From Chitinophagaceae bacterium (GTDB lineage Bacteria > Bacteroidota > Bacteroidia > Chitinophagales > Chitinophagaceae): a stretch of DNA of 64,000 nt. The notes beneath the pieces are model-generated. The model worked only from the letters and a program-made list of their open reading frames with translations. It had not been told where the DNA came from and searched no databases. The stretch covers positions 992,001-1,056,000 of the forward strand of contig JADKKA010000018.1 of the NCBI GenBank assembly GCA_016720745.1. The letters run 5' to 3'. This document shows positions 46,413 through 55,000 of the stretch, one piece after another. A program made the translations under genes and the position numbers. How positions within the stretch are numbered: position 1 is the first letter of the stretch; the number at the start of each line of letters is the position of its first letter.

Positions 46413-47576
46413 TTACATTGACGGCTTCTTTGCTGCAGTATCTGCAACCGGAGCGGCCACTTCTTCTTTATACAGTTCCCCCTGTGGGTCTTTTGGATTG
46501 GCGGGCTTGGTTCCTATCAGCGATTTTACATAACTGGACACCTGTGCCATCTGTTTAGCTGACAAGTCATCCTTCCAGCTCCTCATTCCTTTATTGGTAC
46601 CGTACTTAATCGTTTTGAAAATATTTTTGATATTCCCTCCGTAAATCCAGTAGTCGTCGGTTAGGTTAGGGCCTACGGCATTTCCACCACCATCTGCACC
46701 ATGACAGGCAGGGCATTTGGAAGGATCAGTGAAAATGGCTTTACCGGCTGCGATGTCTTCTGCTGCAGTAAGGAGCTTCACCGTGTTTTCATCCACCGCA
46801 TCACCTTTCTTTTTCAGGTATTCCTTTACCCGCTGGTCGGCCCGGGCAATTGATGTTTCAAATTCTTCTTTACTGGACGGACCTGTATGTGATACATGGA
46901 AACGCCAGAGATAAATCACTGCAAAAATGATACAGAGGTAAAATCCATAGAGCCACCATGGGGGAAGTCGGTTATTCAACTCCCGGATACCATCGTAATC
47001 ATGGCCCAGATCCAGTTCTGCTTCCTGGCTTACAGGGCGCAGTTTGTTAAAACGATCCCACCAGCTCAGGTGATTGGCTTTTTCTTTTTCTGCAATCACT
47101 TTTTCTTCTTCTGTTACAGGAGCTGCCAGTTTGGCTTTTTCCTGTTTCAGCAGGAATTTGATGTTGATCAGCAGGGCAATGATTACCAGGAGTTCCAGGA
47201 ACAATACTGTTACCATAATATAAAAAGTGGAAGACTCCATACCGGCGATGCTTTTAGTACCGCTGGTAACTGTATCGGTTCCTGTACCCTGTGCCAACAG
47301 GAAGGTGGACGACAACAACATCATCACGAGCAGTACAGCCGCTTTATCTGTTTTGAGAGCCAGCCTTCTTTTTAATTTAACATCAGCGGCTCCGATCACG
47401 ATATTAGCCAGAATACCAATGACAATCAGCAATACAAGCATCAGAATAATAAATGTTACAGCCAGCGGATTACTGAAAATGGATGGGGCCGGGGGACCGG
47501 CAGCCCAAACCGGCCGGGGGTTGAATAAGAGCAGCATGGTCAGGAGTCCGGCAATATATTTTATGTTGTTTCGCAT
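46413..47576 (-). CDS. ccoP: cbb3-type cytochrome c oxidase subunit III
   Basis: 387 residues. The N-terminal region (~1-150) has a signal-like helix and three more membrane helices, longer than in proteobacterial CcoP. A CcoP_N-like segment (PPWWLYGFYLCIIFAVIYLWRFH) precedes one cytochrome c domain (CPACHGADGGGNAVGPNLTD, distal Met in MRSWKDDLSAKQM). Only one CXXCH is present, whereas classical CcoP has two. The C-terminus is an Ala/Lys-rich tail. It follows the ccoQ-like small gene by 23 bases. Confidence 0.92.
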   Translation of the reverse strand: MRNNIKYIAGLLTMLLLFNPRPVWAAGPPAPSIFSNPLAVTFIILMLVLLIVIGILANIVIGAADVKLKRRLALKTDKAAVLLVMMLLSSTFLLAQGTGTDTVTSGTKSIAGMESSTFYIMVTVLFLELLVIIALLINIKFLLKQEKAKLAAPVTEEEKVIAEKEKANHLSWWDRFNKLRPVSQEAELDLGHDYDGIRELNNRLPPWWLYGFYLCIIFAVIYLWRFHVSHTGPSSKEEFETSIARADQRVKEYLKKKGDAVDENTVKLLTAAEDIAAGKAIFTDPSKCPACHGADGGGNAVGPNLTDDYWIYGGNIKNIFKTIKYGTNKGMRSWKDDLSAKQMAQVSSYVKSLIGTKPANPKDPQGELYKEEVAAPVADTAAKKPSM

Positions 47577-47599
47577 ATATAAAACATTACAGGGTTTAG

Positions 47600-47767
47600 T
47601 TAATTGGATTGGTCGAGTGGCATTTGGCTTACTTCCTTAAAATCTGACTTCTTTGTTTTTAACACCCAGATCAGCATACCGGCAAAGAACATGAAGCAGA
47701 TTGTCAGCGACAGCAGACCCATGAAGTCCACTCCGCTCACTTTTTCCAGGTAATTGATGAATTTCAT
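47600..47767 (-). CDS. Small cbb3 oxidase membrane subunit, CcoQ-like
   Basis: 55 residues with one membrane helix (FMGLLSLTICFMFFAGMLIWVL) flanked by MKFINYLEKVSGVD and a charged cytoplasmic tail (KTKKSDFKEVSQMPLDQ). It sits exactly between ccoNO (10 bases upstream) and ccoP (23 bases downstream), where ccoQ/fixQ lies in other organisms. The assignment rests on position, size and topology. The ATG is at 47767. Confidence 0.8.
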   Translation of the reverse strand: MKFINYLEKVSGVDFMGLLSLTICFMFFAGMLIWVLKTKKSDFKEVSQMPLDQSN

Positions 47768-47777
47768 TTTTGTTCGT

Positions 47778-49916
47778 TTATTTATTGATGGCCACGGGTT
47801 TGGGTTCTGCCTGAATATCCCTGCCCAGTCTCTGCAGGTAGGCGATCAGCGCGATTATTTCCTTATTAGGAGCTGTTTCAATCTGGTCTTTTTTCAGGCT
47901 GGCCGCTATTTGATTCGCCTGTTTCATGAGGTCTGCGTTGGCGATTTGATCATATCCTTTAGGATAAGGAACCCCCAGGGTGCGCATGGCCCTTATTTTG
48001 GCGGGTGTACTGCTGGTGTCGAGCTTGTTCTTCAGCAACCAGATATATCGCGGCATGATGGATCCTGGTGAAGTGGAAGTAGGATCATACATATGGTTAT
48101 AGTGCCATGAATCCGGACGCCTGTTCTTATCGGAGCCTTCGCGTGCCAGATCGGGACCGGTACGTTTGCTTCCCCACTGGAACGGATGATCATAGACAAA
48201 CTCACCGGCCTTGGAATAATCACCATACCGGGCCACTTCATCACGGAAGGGTCGGATCATTTGTGAGTGACACAGGTAGCATCCTTCCCGGATATAAATA
48301 TCACGGCCCTGCAGTTCGAGTGGTGTATAAGGTTTCACACTGGCGAGGGTGGGTACATTTGATTTCACCAGGAAAGTGGGAATCATTTGAACCAGTCCGC
48401 CGATGGCCACCACGATCAGGCTTAGTACAAGCATGGTCACCGGCTTTCTTTCTATCACACGGTGCCAGTATTCCTTTTTATGACTCGTTTCTTTTACTAA
48501 AGGAGCTGCTTCTGCTTCTTCATTCGGGATGAAACGGCCTTTGGCAATGGTTTTCCAGATATTGTACACCATTATCAGGGCACCTGTGAGGTATAATGTT
48601 CCGCCGATACTTCTGGCCCAGTACATGGGTTTGATATTGGTAACGGTTTGCATGAAGTCGAACTTGAGCTGTCCTTCGGGAGTGAATTGTTTCCACATGA
48701 TGCTCTGCTCAAAACCGGCCCAGTACAAGGGAACCGCATAAATGATGATACCGATGGTGCCCAGCCAAAAGTGGTTGGTTGCCAGTTTTTTTGAATACAA
48801 GGTCGTACCCCACATTTTGGGGATCATATAATATAAGATGGCAAAGGCCAGGAAACCATTCCAGCCCAATCCACCGATATGTACGTGGGCAATGGTCCAG
48901 TCGCTGAAGTGAGAGATCGCATTTACATTTTTCAAACTCAGCATCGGACCTTCAAACGTGCTCATACCATAACAGGTAATGGCCACTACCATGAATTTCA
49001 GAACAGGATCTTCCCTTACTTTATCCCAGGCGCCACGAAGGGTGAACAAACCATTCAGCATACCACCCCAGCTCGGAGCAATCAGCATGATAGAGAATAC
49101 AACACCCAGTGATTGTGCCCAGTCGGGTAAAGCCGTATACAAAAGGTGGTGAGGGCCGGCCCAGATATAAATAAAAATCAGTGCCCAGAAGTGGATGATG
49201 GAAAGACGATAAGAGTAAACGGGACGATTCGCTGCTTTTGGCAGGAAGTAATACATCAGTCCCAGTACCGGTGTGGTAAGGAAGAAGGCCACCGCATTAT
49301 GACCATACCACCACTGTACCAGCGCATCCTGTACACCGGCATACCAGCTATAGCTTTTCAAAGCAGATACAGGAATTTCAATAGAATTCACAATATGGAG
49401 CATGGCCACGGTTACCCAGGTAGCGATATAAAACCAGATGGCCACATAAAGATGCTTTTCTCTTCTTTTGAGAATGGTACCAAACATATTAATACCGAAA
49501 ATGACCCAAACCAATGCAATGGCGATATCAATAGGCCATTCCAGTTCGGCATATTCTTTACCGGTTGTTTTTCCCATCAGCAGGGTAATGGCTGCAGCCG
49601 CAATAATCAGCTGCCATCCCCAGAAATGAATCCAGCTCAGTTTATCACTGAACATTCTTGCTTTTAACAAACGCTGCAGGGAATAATAAATACCTGCGAA
49701 TGAGGCATTACCCACAAAAGCGAAAATGATCGCATTGGTGTGCAGCGGCCTGAGTCGTCCGAAGGTGGTGGGAGCAAGATTCAGACTGGCTGCCGGGTAG
49801 TAAATCTGTATGGCCGCCCAGAGCCCGGCCAGCATACCTACCACACCAAAAAGGATGGTAGCTAAACCAAATGCCCGAACGATCTTGTTGTCATAATAGA
49901 ACTTTTCTACTTGCAT
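47778..49916 (-). CDS. ccoN: Fused cbb3-type cytochrome c oxidase subunits I and II (CcoN-CcoO)
   Basis: 712 residues. Residues ~1-470 are the twelve-helix heme-copper oxidase subunit with heme and CuB ligands (RPLHTNAIIFAF, WWYGHNAVAFFLT, WAGPHHLLYTALP, AHVHIGGLGWNGF). Residues ~500-712 are CcoO, a membrane helix followed by a monoheme cytochrome (REGCYLCHSQMIRPFRDEV, GPDLAREG, IMPRYIWLL). The fusion is typical of Bacteroidota. It reduces oxygen to water with high affinity and pumps protons. It lies downstream of ccoS (12 bases) and before the ccoQ-like gene. Confidence 0.96.
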   Translation of the reverse strand: MQVEKFYYDNKIVRAFGLATILFGVVGMLAGLWAAIQIYYPAASLNLAPTTFGRLRPLHTNAIIFAFVGNASFAGIYYSLQRLLKARMFSDKLSWIHFWGWQLIIAAAAITLLMGKTTGKEYAELEWPIDIAIALVWVIFGINMFGTILKRREKHLYVAIWFYIATWVTVAMLHIVNSIEIPVSALKSYSWYAGVQDALVQWWYGHNAVAFFLTTPVLGLMYYFLPKAANRPVYSYRLSIIHFWALIFIYIWAGPHHLLYTALPDWAQSLGVVFSIMLIAPSWGGMLNGLFTLRGAWDKVREDPVLKFMVVAITCYGMSTFEGPMLSLKNVNAISHFSDWTIAHVHIGGLGWNGFLAFAILYYMIPKMWGTTLYSKKLATNHFWLGTIGIIIYAVPLYWAGFEQSIMWKQFTPEGQLKFDFMQTVTNIKPMYWARSIGGTLYLTGALIMVYNIWKTIAKGRFIPNEEAEAAPLVKETSHKKEYWHRVIERKPVTMLVLSLIVVAIGGLVQMIPTFLVKSNVPTLASVKPYTPLELQGRDIYIREGCYLCHSQMIRPFRDEVARYGDYSKAGEFVYDHPFQWGSKRTGPDLAREGSDKNRRPDSWHYNHMYDPTSTSPGSIMPRYIWLLKNKLDTSSTPAKIRAMRTLGVPYPKGYDQIANADLMKQANQIAASLKKDQIETAPNKEIIALIAYLQRLGRDIQAEPKPVAINK

Positions 49917-49928
49917 AACCGGTTTTAT

Positions 49929-50111
49929 TTATTGTGTTTTGGTAATCCGAAGCTTTTCTTTCGGAACGGAAGGTTTGTCGTCAAACAGAATTCTGGAAGC
50001 AGGAGAGTAGTCATCTTCAAACTGACCCGACTTTACACCCCATAAAAAGGCAACAAGGAAGACGGCCGCTACTGAAATACTGGCGATTAAGAGAATCAGG
50101 ATTACACTCAT
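49929..50111 (-). CDS. ccoS: cbb3-type oxidase assembly protein CcoS
   Basis: 60 residues. One N-terminal membrane helix (MSVILILLIASISVAAVFLV) is followed by FLWGVKSGQFEDDYSPASRILFDD, the signature of CcoS. It is needed for cofactor insertion into cbb3 oxidase. It is the first gene after ccoI and directly precedes ccoNO. Confidence 0.93.
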   Translation of the reverse strand: MSVILILLIASISVAAVFLVAFLWGVKSGQFEDDYSPASRILFDDKPSVPKEKLRITKTQ

Positions 50112-50197
50112 GCTGGTTTTTTTGGCCCTGTGGAATAAAGGCGTGTAAAAGTATTTTCAGGAGCCTCCCAGGGATATAAGAAGCATCAACGGGGGAA

Positions 50198-50211
50198 CTG
50201 ATTTTAATCAG
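50198..50211. promoter_or_regulatory. FNR-like inverted repeat upstream of ccoS-ccoNO
   Basis: CTGAT-TTTA-ATCAG matches the NTGAT-N4-ATCAN arms of FNR/CRP-family sites. It lies ~87 bases upstream of ccoS and overlaps the end of ccoI. Similar sequences occur at 52697, 61311, 61333 and 61845. Confidence 0.4.
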
Positions 50212-52628
50212 GTCGTACTTTTTTTGGACAGCAATCCCATTTTTCTGGCCATCAGGCTGCTGCTGCCAAAAGTGAGCAGCAAAATGCTGAGGGAGCTGCT
50301 GGGCATCAGGATGGCGGCGACAAGGGGAGAGAGGTTGCCCTGAACCGCAAAGGCTAATCCAATGATATTGTAGACGATAGACATCACGAAACTGGCCACC
50401 ACGATATTCCGGTTGGCCCGGCAGATTCTGAAAAAACGGGTTAATTGGGGTAAGCGACCGGCTTCAATAATCGCATCACTGGAAGGAGTAAAATTGTTGG
50501 TTTGTTCGGTGATGGCAACACCCACATCGCTTTGCTTCAGGGCCCCGGCATCATTCAAACCGTCGCCAATCATCATGACCCTGGCGCCTTTCAATTGCAG
50601 GTTCTTAATATAATTCAGCTTATCCTCGGGTTTCTGATGAAAAAGCAGGGTCGCATTCCTGCCGAGTAAACCACGAAGCGTATTTTTTTCTGTTTCATTA
50701 TCTCCGGAAAGCACAGATAACTGGTACTGTCCCCTCAACTGATTGATCAGGGCCGGAATTTCATTCCTATAATGATTACTGAACAGAAAATAACCATATA
50801 ATTCATCTTCAATGCTCACAAAGACAGCCGTACCCGGTTGTTGTTTTTTATTACCAGTAACAAACTGATAAGTTCCCAGTTTGATCAGATCCCCGCCGGC
50901 ATAACCTTCAATACCCTGACCGGTGGCTTCATTGAATTCGGTGACTTCCATTTGCCGCCCATGTTCGAGATAAGCTACCAGGGCCCGGCTCAGCGGGTGG
51001 CCGGAACAGGCAGCAATGGCCGATACCTGTTGTTCCTGGTAATCGGTGAGGAATTTTCCTTCATACACGATATCCTGTTCACGGGTACTGGTCAGTGTTC
51101 CTGTTTTATCAAAAACAATATGGGTGGCTTTGGCAATATCTTCAATCACCTGGGCACTGCGGAGATAAAATTTATTCTGACCCAGGATGCGCAGGATATT
51201 TCCATTGGTAAAAGTATTGGAGAGCAGGAGGGCGCAGGGACAGGCAATGATAAAGATGGCGGTAACAGCCGGCCAGAGTCTGGCTGGATCATTCAGCTGC
51301 CAGTACACAGCGGTAACAGCAGCAATCGTTAATAGAATATAAGTAAACCAACGGCTGAGCAGATGTACAAAAGATACATGCTTTTCTTCCGCGTTGGCTT
51401 TCATTTCATCCTTGTTCCAGAGCCGGGTGAGGTAACTCTGGGTTACTTCTTTGACCACCAGTATTTCAATATTTCCGCTGGTTTGTTTGCCACCGGCATA
51501 AACCAGTTCTCCTACTTCCCTTAACACAGGAAGAGATTCACCGGTTACAAAACTATAATCAATAAATGCCTTGCCCCTTGTCAGGATACCATCAGCAGGA
51601 ATCAGTTCCTCGTGATGGATCAGCAGGGTGTCGCCGGGCTTGATATCGGGCAAACGGGTGGGCTGTTCTTTCTCCTCTTTTAGTACGGATACGGCAATCG
51701 GAAAATAAGAAGTGTAGTCCCTTTCAAAAGAAAGCTGGCGATAGGTTTTGTCCTGCAATATTCTTCCTGCCAGCATAAAAAATACGATACCGGTCATGGA
51801 ATCAAAATAACCGCCACCGGTTCCACTGATCACCTCATAAGCACTCCTTATAAAAGTGATGATGATGGCCAGGGCAATCGGGGCATCAATATTCAGGAAT
51901 TTATGTTTCAGGCTTTTCCAGGAAGAAGTATAAAAGGGGAGGGCTGAATACAGGAAAACAGGAATAGCCAGTCCAAAATTGATCCAGCGGAAAATTCCCC
52001 TCAGTGCGGTTTCACTGGCATCGATACCCAGGTATTCGGGAAAACTCAGCAGCATCACATTCCCAAAACAAAAACCGGCAATACCGAGTTGAAAGACCAT
52101 GCTCTTGTCAATGGCTGGTCTTTTTTCTTTCAGGTCATTCAGACTGATATAGGGTTCATACCCGATCGCTGTCAGGGTTTCCACCACTTTGCGCAAGGTT
52201 GTTTTGGCGGAAAGGAAGACCACATCCACTTCTTTACGGGTAAAATTTACTTTACTGGAAACCACCCCTTCATTCAGGCGATGCAGGTTCTCCAGCAGGT
52301 AAAGACAGGAACTGCAGTGCATCTGCGGCAGGTAAAAAGTAATGTGTACCTGTGTTTCATCCTGGAATGTGATGAGCTGGAGCTGGGTCTTTTCATCATC
52401 CAGGAACTGAAATTTATCCTGACGTGCTTTTAATTTCTGGCTGATCCCGGGATTTTCATTCAGGTTATAATACTCGCAAAGTCCCGTTTGATTCAGTACC
52501 TCATACACGAGTTTACAACCCTCGCAGCAAAAATGTTTGGATTCGAGGCTGATCCGGTCGTTAGGACAGGCTTCACCACAGTGGTAACACTGAATTTGTT
52601 GTTGGGTTGTTTCTTTTAGCGTGGACAT
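50208..52628 (-). CDS. ccoI: Copper-translocating P-type ATPase of the cbb3 cluster
   Basis: 806 residues from the ATG at 52628 (MSTLKETTQQQIQCYHCGEA); a further in-frame ATG upstream at 52688 adds 20 unlikely residues. The N-terminus has a Cys-rich metal domain (CYHCGEAC, CCEGC) and an HMA-like domain with CSSC. Eight membrane helices, the CPC ion motif (IIACPCALLLS), the phosphorylation site DKTGTLT and GDGLNDAGALKQSDVGVAI follow. It exports copper across the inner membrane to supply the oxidase, and perhaps NosZ too. It heads the cco cluster; a FNR-like site lies ~70 bases upstream. Confidence 0.95.
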   Translation of the reverse strand: MSTLKETTQQQIQCYHCGEACPNDRISLESKHFCCEGCKLVYEVLNQTGLCEYYNLNENPGISQKLKARQDKFQFLDDEKTQLQLITFQDETQVHITFYLPQMHCSSCLYLLENLHRLNEGVVSSKVNFTRKEVDVVFLSAKTTLRKVVETLTAIGYEPYISLNDLKEKRPAIDKSMVFQLGIAGFCFGNVMLLSFPEYLGIDASETALRGIFRWINFGLAIPVFLYSALPFYTSSWKSLKHKFLNIDAPIALAIIITFIRSAYEVISGTGGGYFDSMTGIVFFMLAGRILQDKTYRQLSFERDYTSYFPIAVSVLKEEKEQPTRLPDIKPGDTLLIHHEELIPADGILTRGKAFIDYSFVTGESLPVLREVGELVYAGGKQTSGNIEILVVKEVTQSYLTRLWNKDEMKANAEEKHVSFVHLLSRWFTYILLTIAAVTAVYWQLNDPARLWPAVTAIFIIACPCALLLSNTFTNGNILRILGQNKFYLRSAQVIEDIAKATHIVFDKTGTLTSTREQDIVYEGKFLTDYQEQQVSAIAACSGHPLSRALVAYLEHGRQMEVTEFNEATGQGIEGYAGGDLIKLGTYQFVTGNKKQQPGTAVFVSIEDELYGYFLFSNHYRNEIPALINQLRGQYQLSVLSGDNETEKNTLRGLLGRNATLLFHQKPEDKLNYIKNLQLKGARVMMIGDGLNDAGALKQSDVGVAITEQTNNFTPSSDAIIEAGRLPQLTRFFRICRANRNIVVASFVMSIVYNIIGLAFAVQGNLSPLVAAILMPSSSLSILLLTFGSSSLMARKMGLLSKKSTT

Positions 52629-52696
52629 AGGTTCCCGTTGAGCGCTAAAGTAGATGGATGCAATACGGTGTCCCTTGAGCAGGTTCAAAAAAAGGT

Positions 52697-52710
52697 ATGA
52701 TTTTCGTCAG
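52697..52710. promoter_or_regulatory. FNR-like inverted repeat upstream of ccoI
   Basis: ATGAT-TTTC-GTCAG, with imperfect arms, lies ~69 bases upstream of the ccoI start and next to the terminator of the nos operon. Confidence 0.3.
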
Positions 52711-52718
52711 GTAAATGA

Positions 52719-52744
52719 GACGGCCCCCTTTTGGGGGCCGTCTG
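52719..52744 (-). terminator. Hairpin ending the nos operon
   Basis: AGACGGCCCCC and GGGGGCCGTCT form an 11-bp GC-rich stem with a TTTT loop. It lies about 50 bases past the last gene of the nos operon and 91 bases before ccoI. No long T-run follows, but the stem is very stable. Confidence 0.75.
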
Positions 52745-52795
52745 CTATCAGCTAAATAAATAAAATGAGGGGTTTAATACTGTTTTGAAAGACCA

Positions 52796-53170
52796 CTATT
52801 TCCTGCATTTTTCCATGATCTCATGAAAAGTGTCATGGGCTTTGGTAATCATGCTTTTCAGTTCCGTATCTGATTTTTTTGCGGCAACAGCTTTTTTAAT
52901 TGCCTTGCATTCGGATACCAGTTGCTGCAGAATGGGTTGGGTAATGGCTCCATTATATCCTTCCGGTACAACAGCATTTTTCCAGGCTTTTGCTTTTTCC
53001 AGAAGGATGTTGACACTGTCCCGAAGCGGTTGCAGATTATTTTCTTCTGCCGGATGGAAAGTGGCACCCATGATATCATGAAAGTCATGCATTTCTTTCC
53101 AGGTTGCTTTTTGGGCACGAAGACTGAGTCCTGCCATGATCAGCAGGGATATGATCCATATCTTTTTCAT
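52796..53170 (-). CDS. Small exported helical protein, unknown
   Basis: 124 residues. The signal peptide (MKKIWIISLLIMAGLSLRAQ) precedes an all-helical domain of about 100 residues with several His and Met (EMHDFHDIMGATFHP, KAHDTFHEIMEKCRK). The size and helix pattern recall a four-helix bundle like cytochrome b562 or c', but there is no CXXCH, so covalent heme is excluded. As the last gene of the nos operon it may bind a metal or heme in the periplasm (inference). Confidence 0.75.
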   Translation of the reverse strand: MKKIWIISLLIMAGLSLRAQKATWKEMHDFHDIMGATFHPAEENNLQPLRDSVNILLEKAKAWKNAVVPEGYNGAITQPILQQLVSECKAIKKAVAAKKSDTELKSMITKAHDTFHEIMEKCRK

Positions 53171-53177
53171 ATTAAAT

Positions 53178-53306
53178 TCAGTTTATTGTTTTATAAATAA
53201 CATAGGCAAGCAGTAATACTACTGTTGCCAGGATAGCCGTGATCATCCTCCTGCTTTTTCGAATAGCACGGGAAGCCACTGCATCCTTTTCAGGTTGCAG
53301 GTTCAT
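53178..53306 (-). CDS. Small single-span membrane protein
   Basis: 42 residues: a charged N-terminus (MNLQPEKDAVASRAIRKSRR) followed by one membrane helix (MITAILATVVLLLAYVIY). It starts with ATG at 53306 and ends 7 bases before the next gene. Evidence is the good start, the clear helix and the tight spacing; I know of no homologue. Confidence 0.5.
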   Translation of the reverse strand: MNLQPEKDAVASRAIRKSRRMITAILATVVLLLAYVIYKTIN

Positions 53307-53474
53307 GTTTCTGTTTTTGGAATAAAAGATTAGAAGATTTGTCAGTGACATCAGGCCATTCGGGGAGGATGGAAGAAGGAATAGGACCGGTCGATCGGAT
53401 CACCGGATTTGAAAGGAAGCCTGTATTCATTTGTAGTAGTGGACGGAGCGACCGGTGCCGTTACAAAAAATTTT

Positions 53475-54205
53475 TTATTTACTTTCCGCGATTCCGCCTT
53501 TGATTAATTGCATGGCTGCCGGAAAGAGCAGGTAGTTTTCAAGATGAACATGGCGATGCAAATCTTCCTCAAAGGCCTGCAGGGAAGCAAAACTGAGTTG
53601 GTAAGTGGTACAGGCATCAGCAGGTGCTGTATAATCATTGCTGAGGAGCGGATTTCTGCCATCAGGCTGCCGGCATGTTCATGCTCCTGTTCCATCATGG
53701 AAACCGGGGCACTGATAAAAGTGCTGCTGAGCGAAAGCGCTGTATTCCATTTACTGAGCTGCTCAATTTCTTTGATTCTGGGAAAAAGTACTTTTTCTTC
53801 TTTCAGCATATGCAATTCCAACTCTTCCCTGATCGCAGTGAAATTGTCCAGAATCTGATGAAGTTCCGGGTGCCTTTCCCCATGTTTCGAAGATACTTTC
53901 TGCAGGTAGCCATGAATCAGCGGAAGCTGGCGGCGAACATATTCGTGATGGGTGGATTCAATATAATTTGTCAGTTCTGATAAGGAAAGTTCAGAAAGAT
54001 GTTGCGAGCCTGGATCTTCCTTTTCCATTATTTTTTCAAGGTCCAGCAATACTGCAGCTGGATTGATCTTTTTTTCCCGGCAGGCATCCTGAAGGCTTCT
54101 CTTGCCCTTGCAGCAAAAATCCAAATCATATTTTTCAAAAACGGCAGCGGATTGATGGTTCCCGGTAACAATGGATGCAAGGCTTTTATCCAGTAATTCA
54201 GTCAT
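53475..54205 (-). pseudogene. ric: Iron-sulfur cluster repair di-iron protein (RIC/ScdA), frameshifted in this sequence
   Basis: The N-terminal ScdA_N domain has the CC motif (DLDFCCKGKRSLQDA), then a hemerythrin-like domain with di-iron ligands (THHEYVRRQLPLIHGYL, ELELHMLKEEKVLFP, MEQEHEHAGSLMAEI). The frame shifts near 53641-53650: the open frame ends oddly (SSAMIIQHLLMP), while another frame gives the family's normal end (SNDYTAPADACTTYQLSF, EDLHRHVHLENYLLFP) to a stop at 53475. One missing base in a G/C run explains it. RIC repairs NO-damaged Fe-S clusters. Being at the end of the nos operon it links N2O respiration with NO defence. A sequencing error is likely. Confidence 0.85.
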
Positions 54206-54226
54206 GATATTTATTTTTTAAAATGG

Positions 54227-54991
54227 TTATAGATCTTTTCTTTTAAATACACGAAGGGCGAGCCAAAGCGGGATCAGGATCCAGATCAGCATAATAGATC
54301 CGGTAAAAAGGATGCCGGTGCTATTGCCAAAGAAATCTTTATACAGGGCTCCGGTATAACCCATCAGGGCGCTTACATCCATTTGCAACATGATAAAAAT
54401 GCGGCCCAGGTCTATGGGATTTAGTGCAGAAAACCAGGGTCAGTTTTTCCAATGGGTAATCACTGAATGTAAATAATACCAACAGTACCAGTCCGTCATA
54501 AATCAGTGCGAAATAAAACCAGAGCAGGAGCACAAATCCAATTCCTCTTGCTTTATCCCTGGCCAGTACAGAAGCCAGAAAGGCAATTGAACTAAAAACC
54601 AATGTCAGCGCAGATCCTGTGAATAGCAGGGCAAAGCCGGTGGCATTGGGAGCGAATAATAATACCGGAATTCCTACTCCAATCAGGAAAGCACCAGCAA
54701 TGAAACAGCCACACCGGTATATTCACTCAACAAAATCCGGCTGCGGCTCATGGGTTGTGAGGCCATGAGTTCAATGAATTCGTAGGAATTATAATAGTGG
54801 ATAGTGGCAAATACCATGCTCACCAGTGGCAAAACAATTAATACAATATTCAGCAGACTGAGCATGGCCCGGCTGCTCTGTTCCTCCATTTGAAACATAC
54901 TAAATGAAACCAGCAAGAGGAAAAGAGTATAAGCAAGGATGATCCTGCTCCGGAGGATATCATACAATACGTATTTTGATAATTTCAGCAT
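54227..54991 (-). pseudogene. nosY: nosY, ABC permease for NosZ maturation, with two compensating frameshifts
   Basis: The whole span has the length of an intact 254-residue permease, but the frame leaves and returns. Residues 1-98 (MLKLSKYVLYDILRSRIILA to YTGVAV) are in frame. One T is missing in the coding T-run at about 54703-54705. The middle (FIAGAFLIGVGIPVLLFAP, SVLARDKARGIG) runs in a second frame to the run at 54430-54433, where one extra base restores the first frame (SALNPIDLGRIFIML to ALRVFKRKDL). About six membrane helices result. NosY pairs with the NosF ATPase to act in copper-site assembly of NosZ. Opposite-sign homopolymer indels within one gene strongly suggest base-calling errors. 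Confidence 0.88.
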
Positions 54992-55000
54992 GATGGGTTA

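Noticed and set aside
48107..49667. Several plus-strand frames of 70-173 residues opposite ccoNO
   Set aside because: All are antisense to a highly conserved oxidase gene and lack family features.
54339..54602. Independent 87-residue membrane protein
   Set aside because: It is the middle of NosY in a shifted frame; its last 20 residues after LTLVF are out-of-frame noise.
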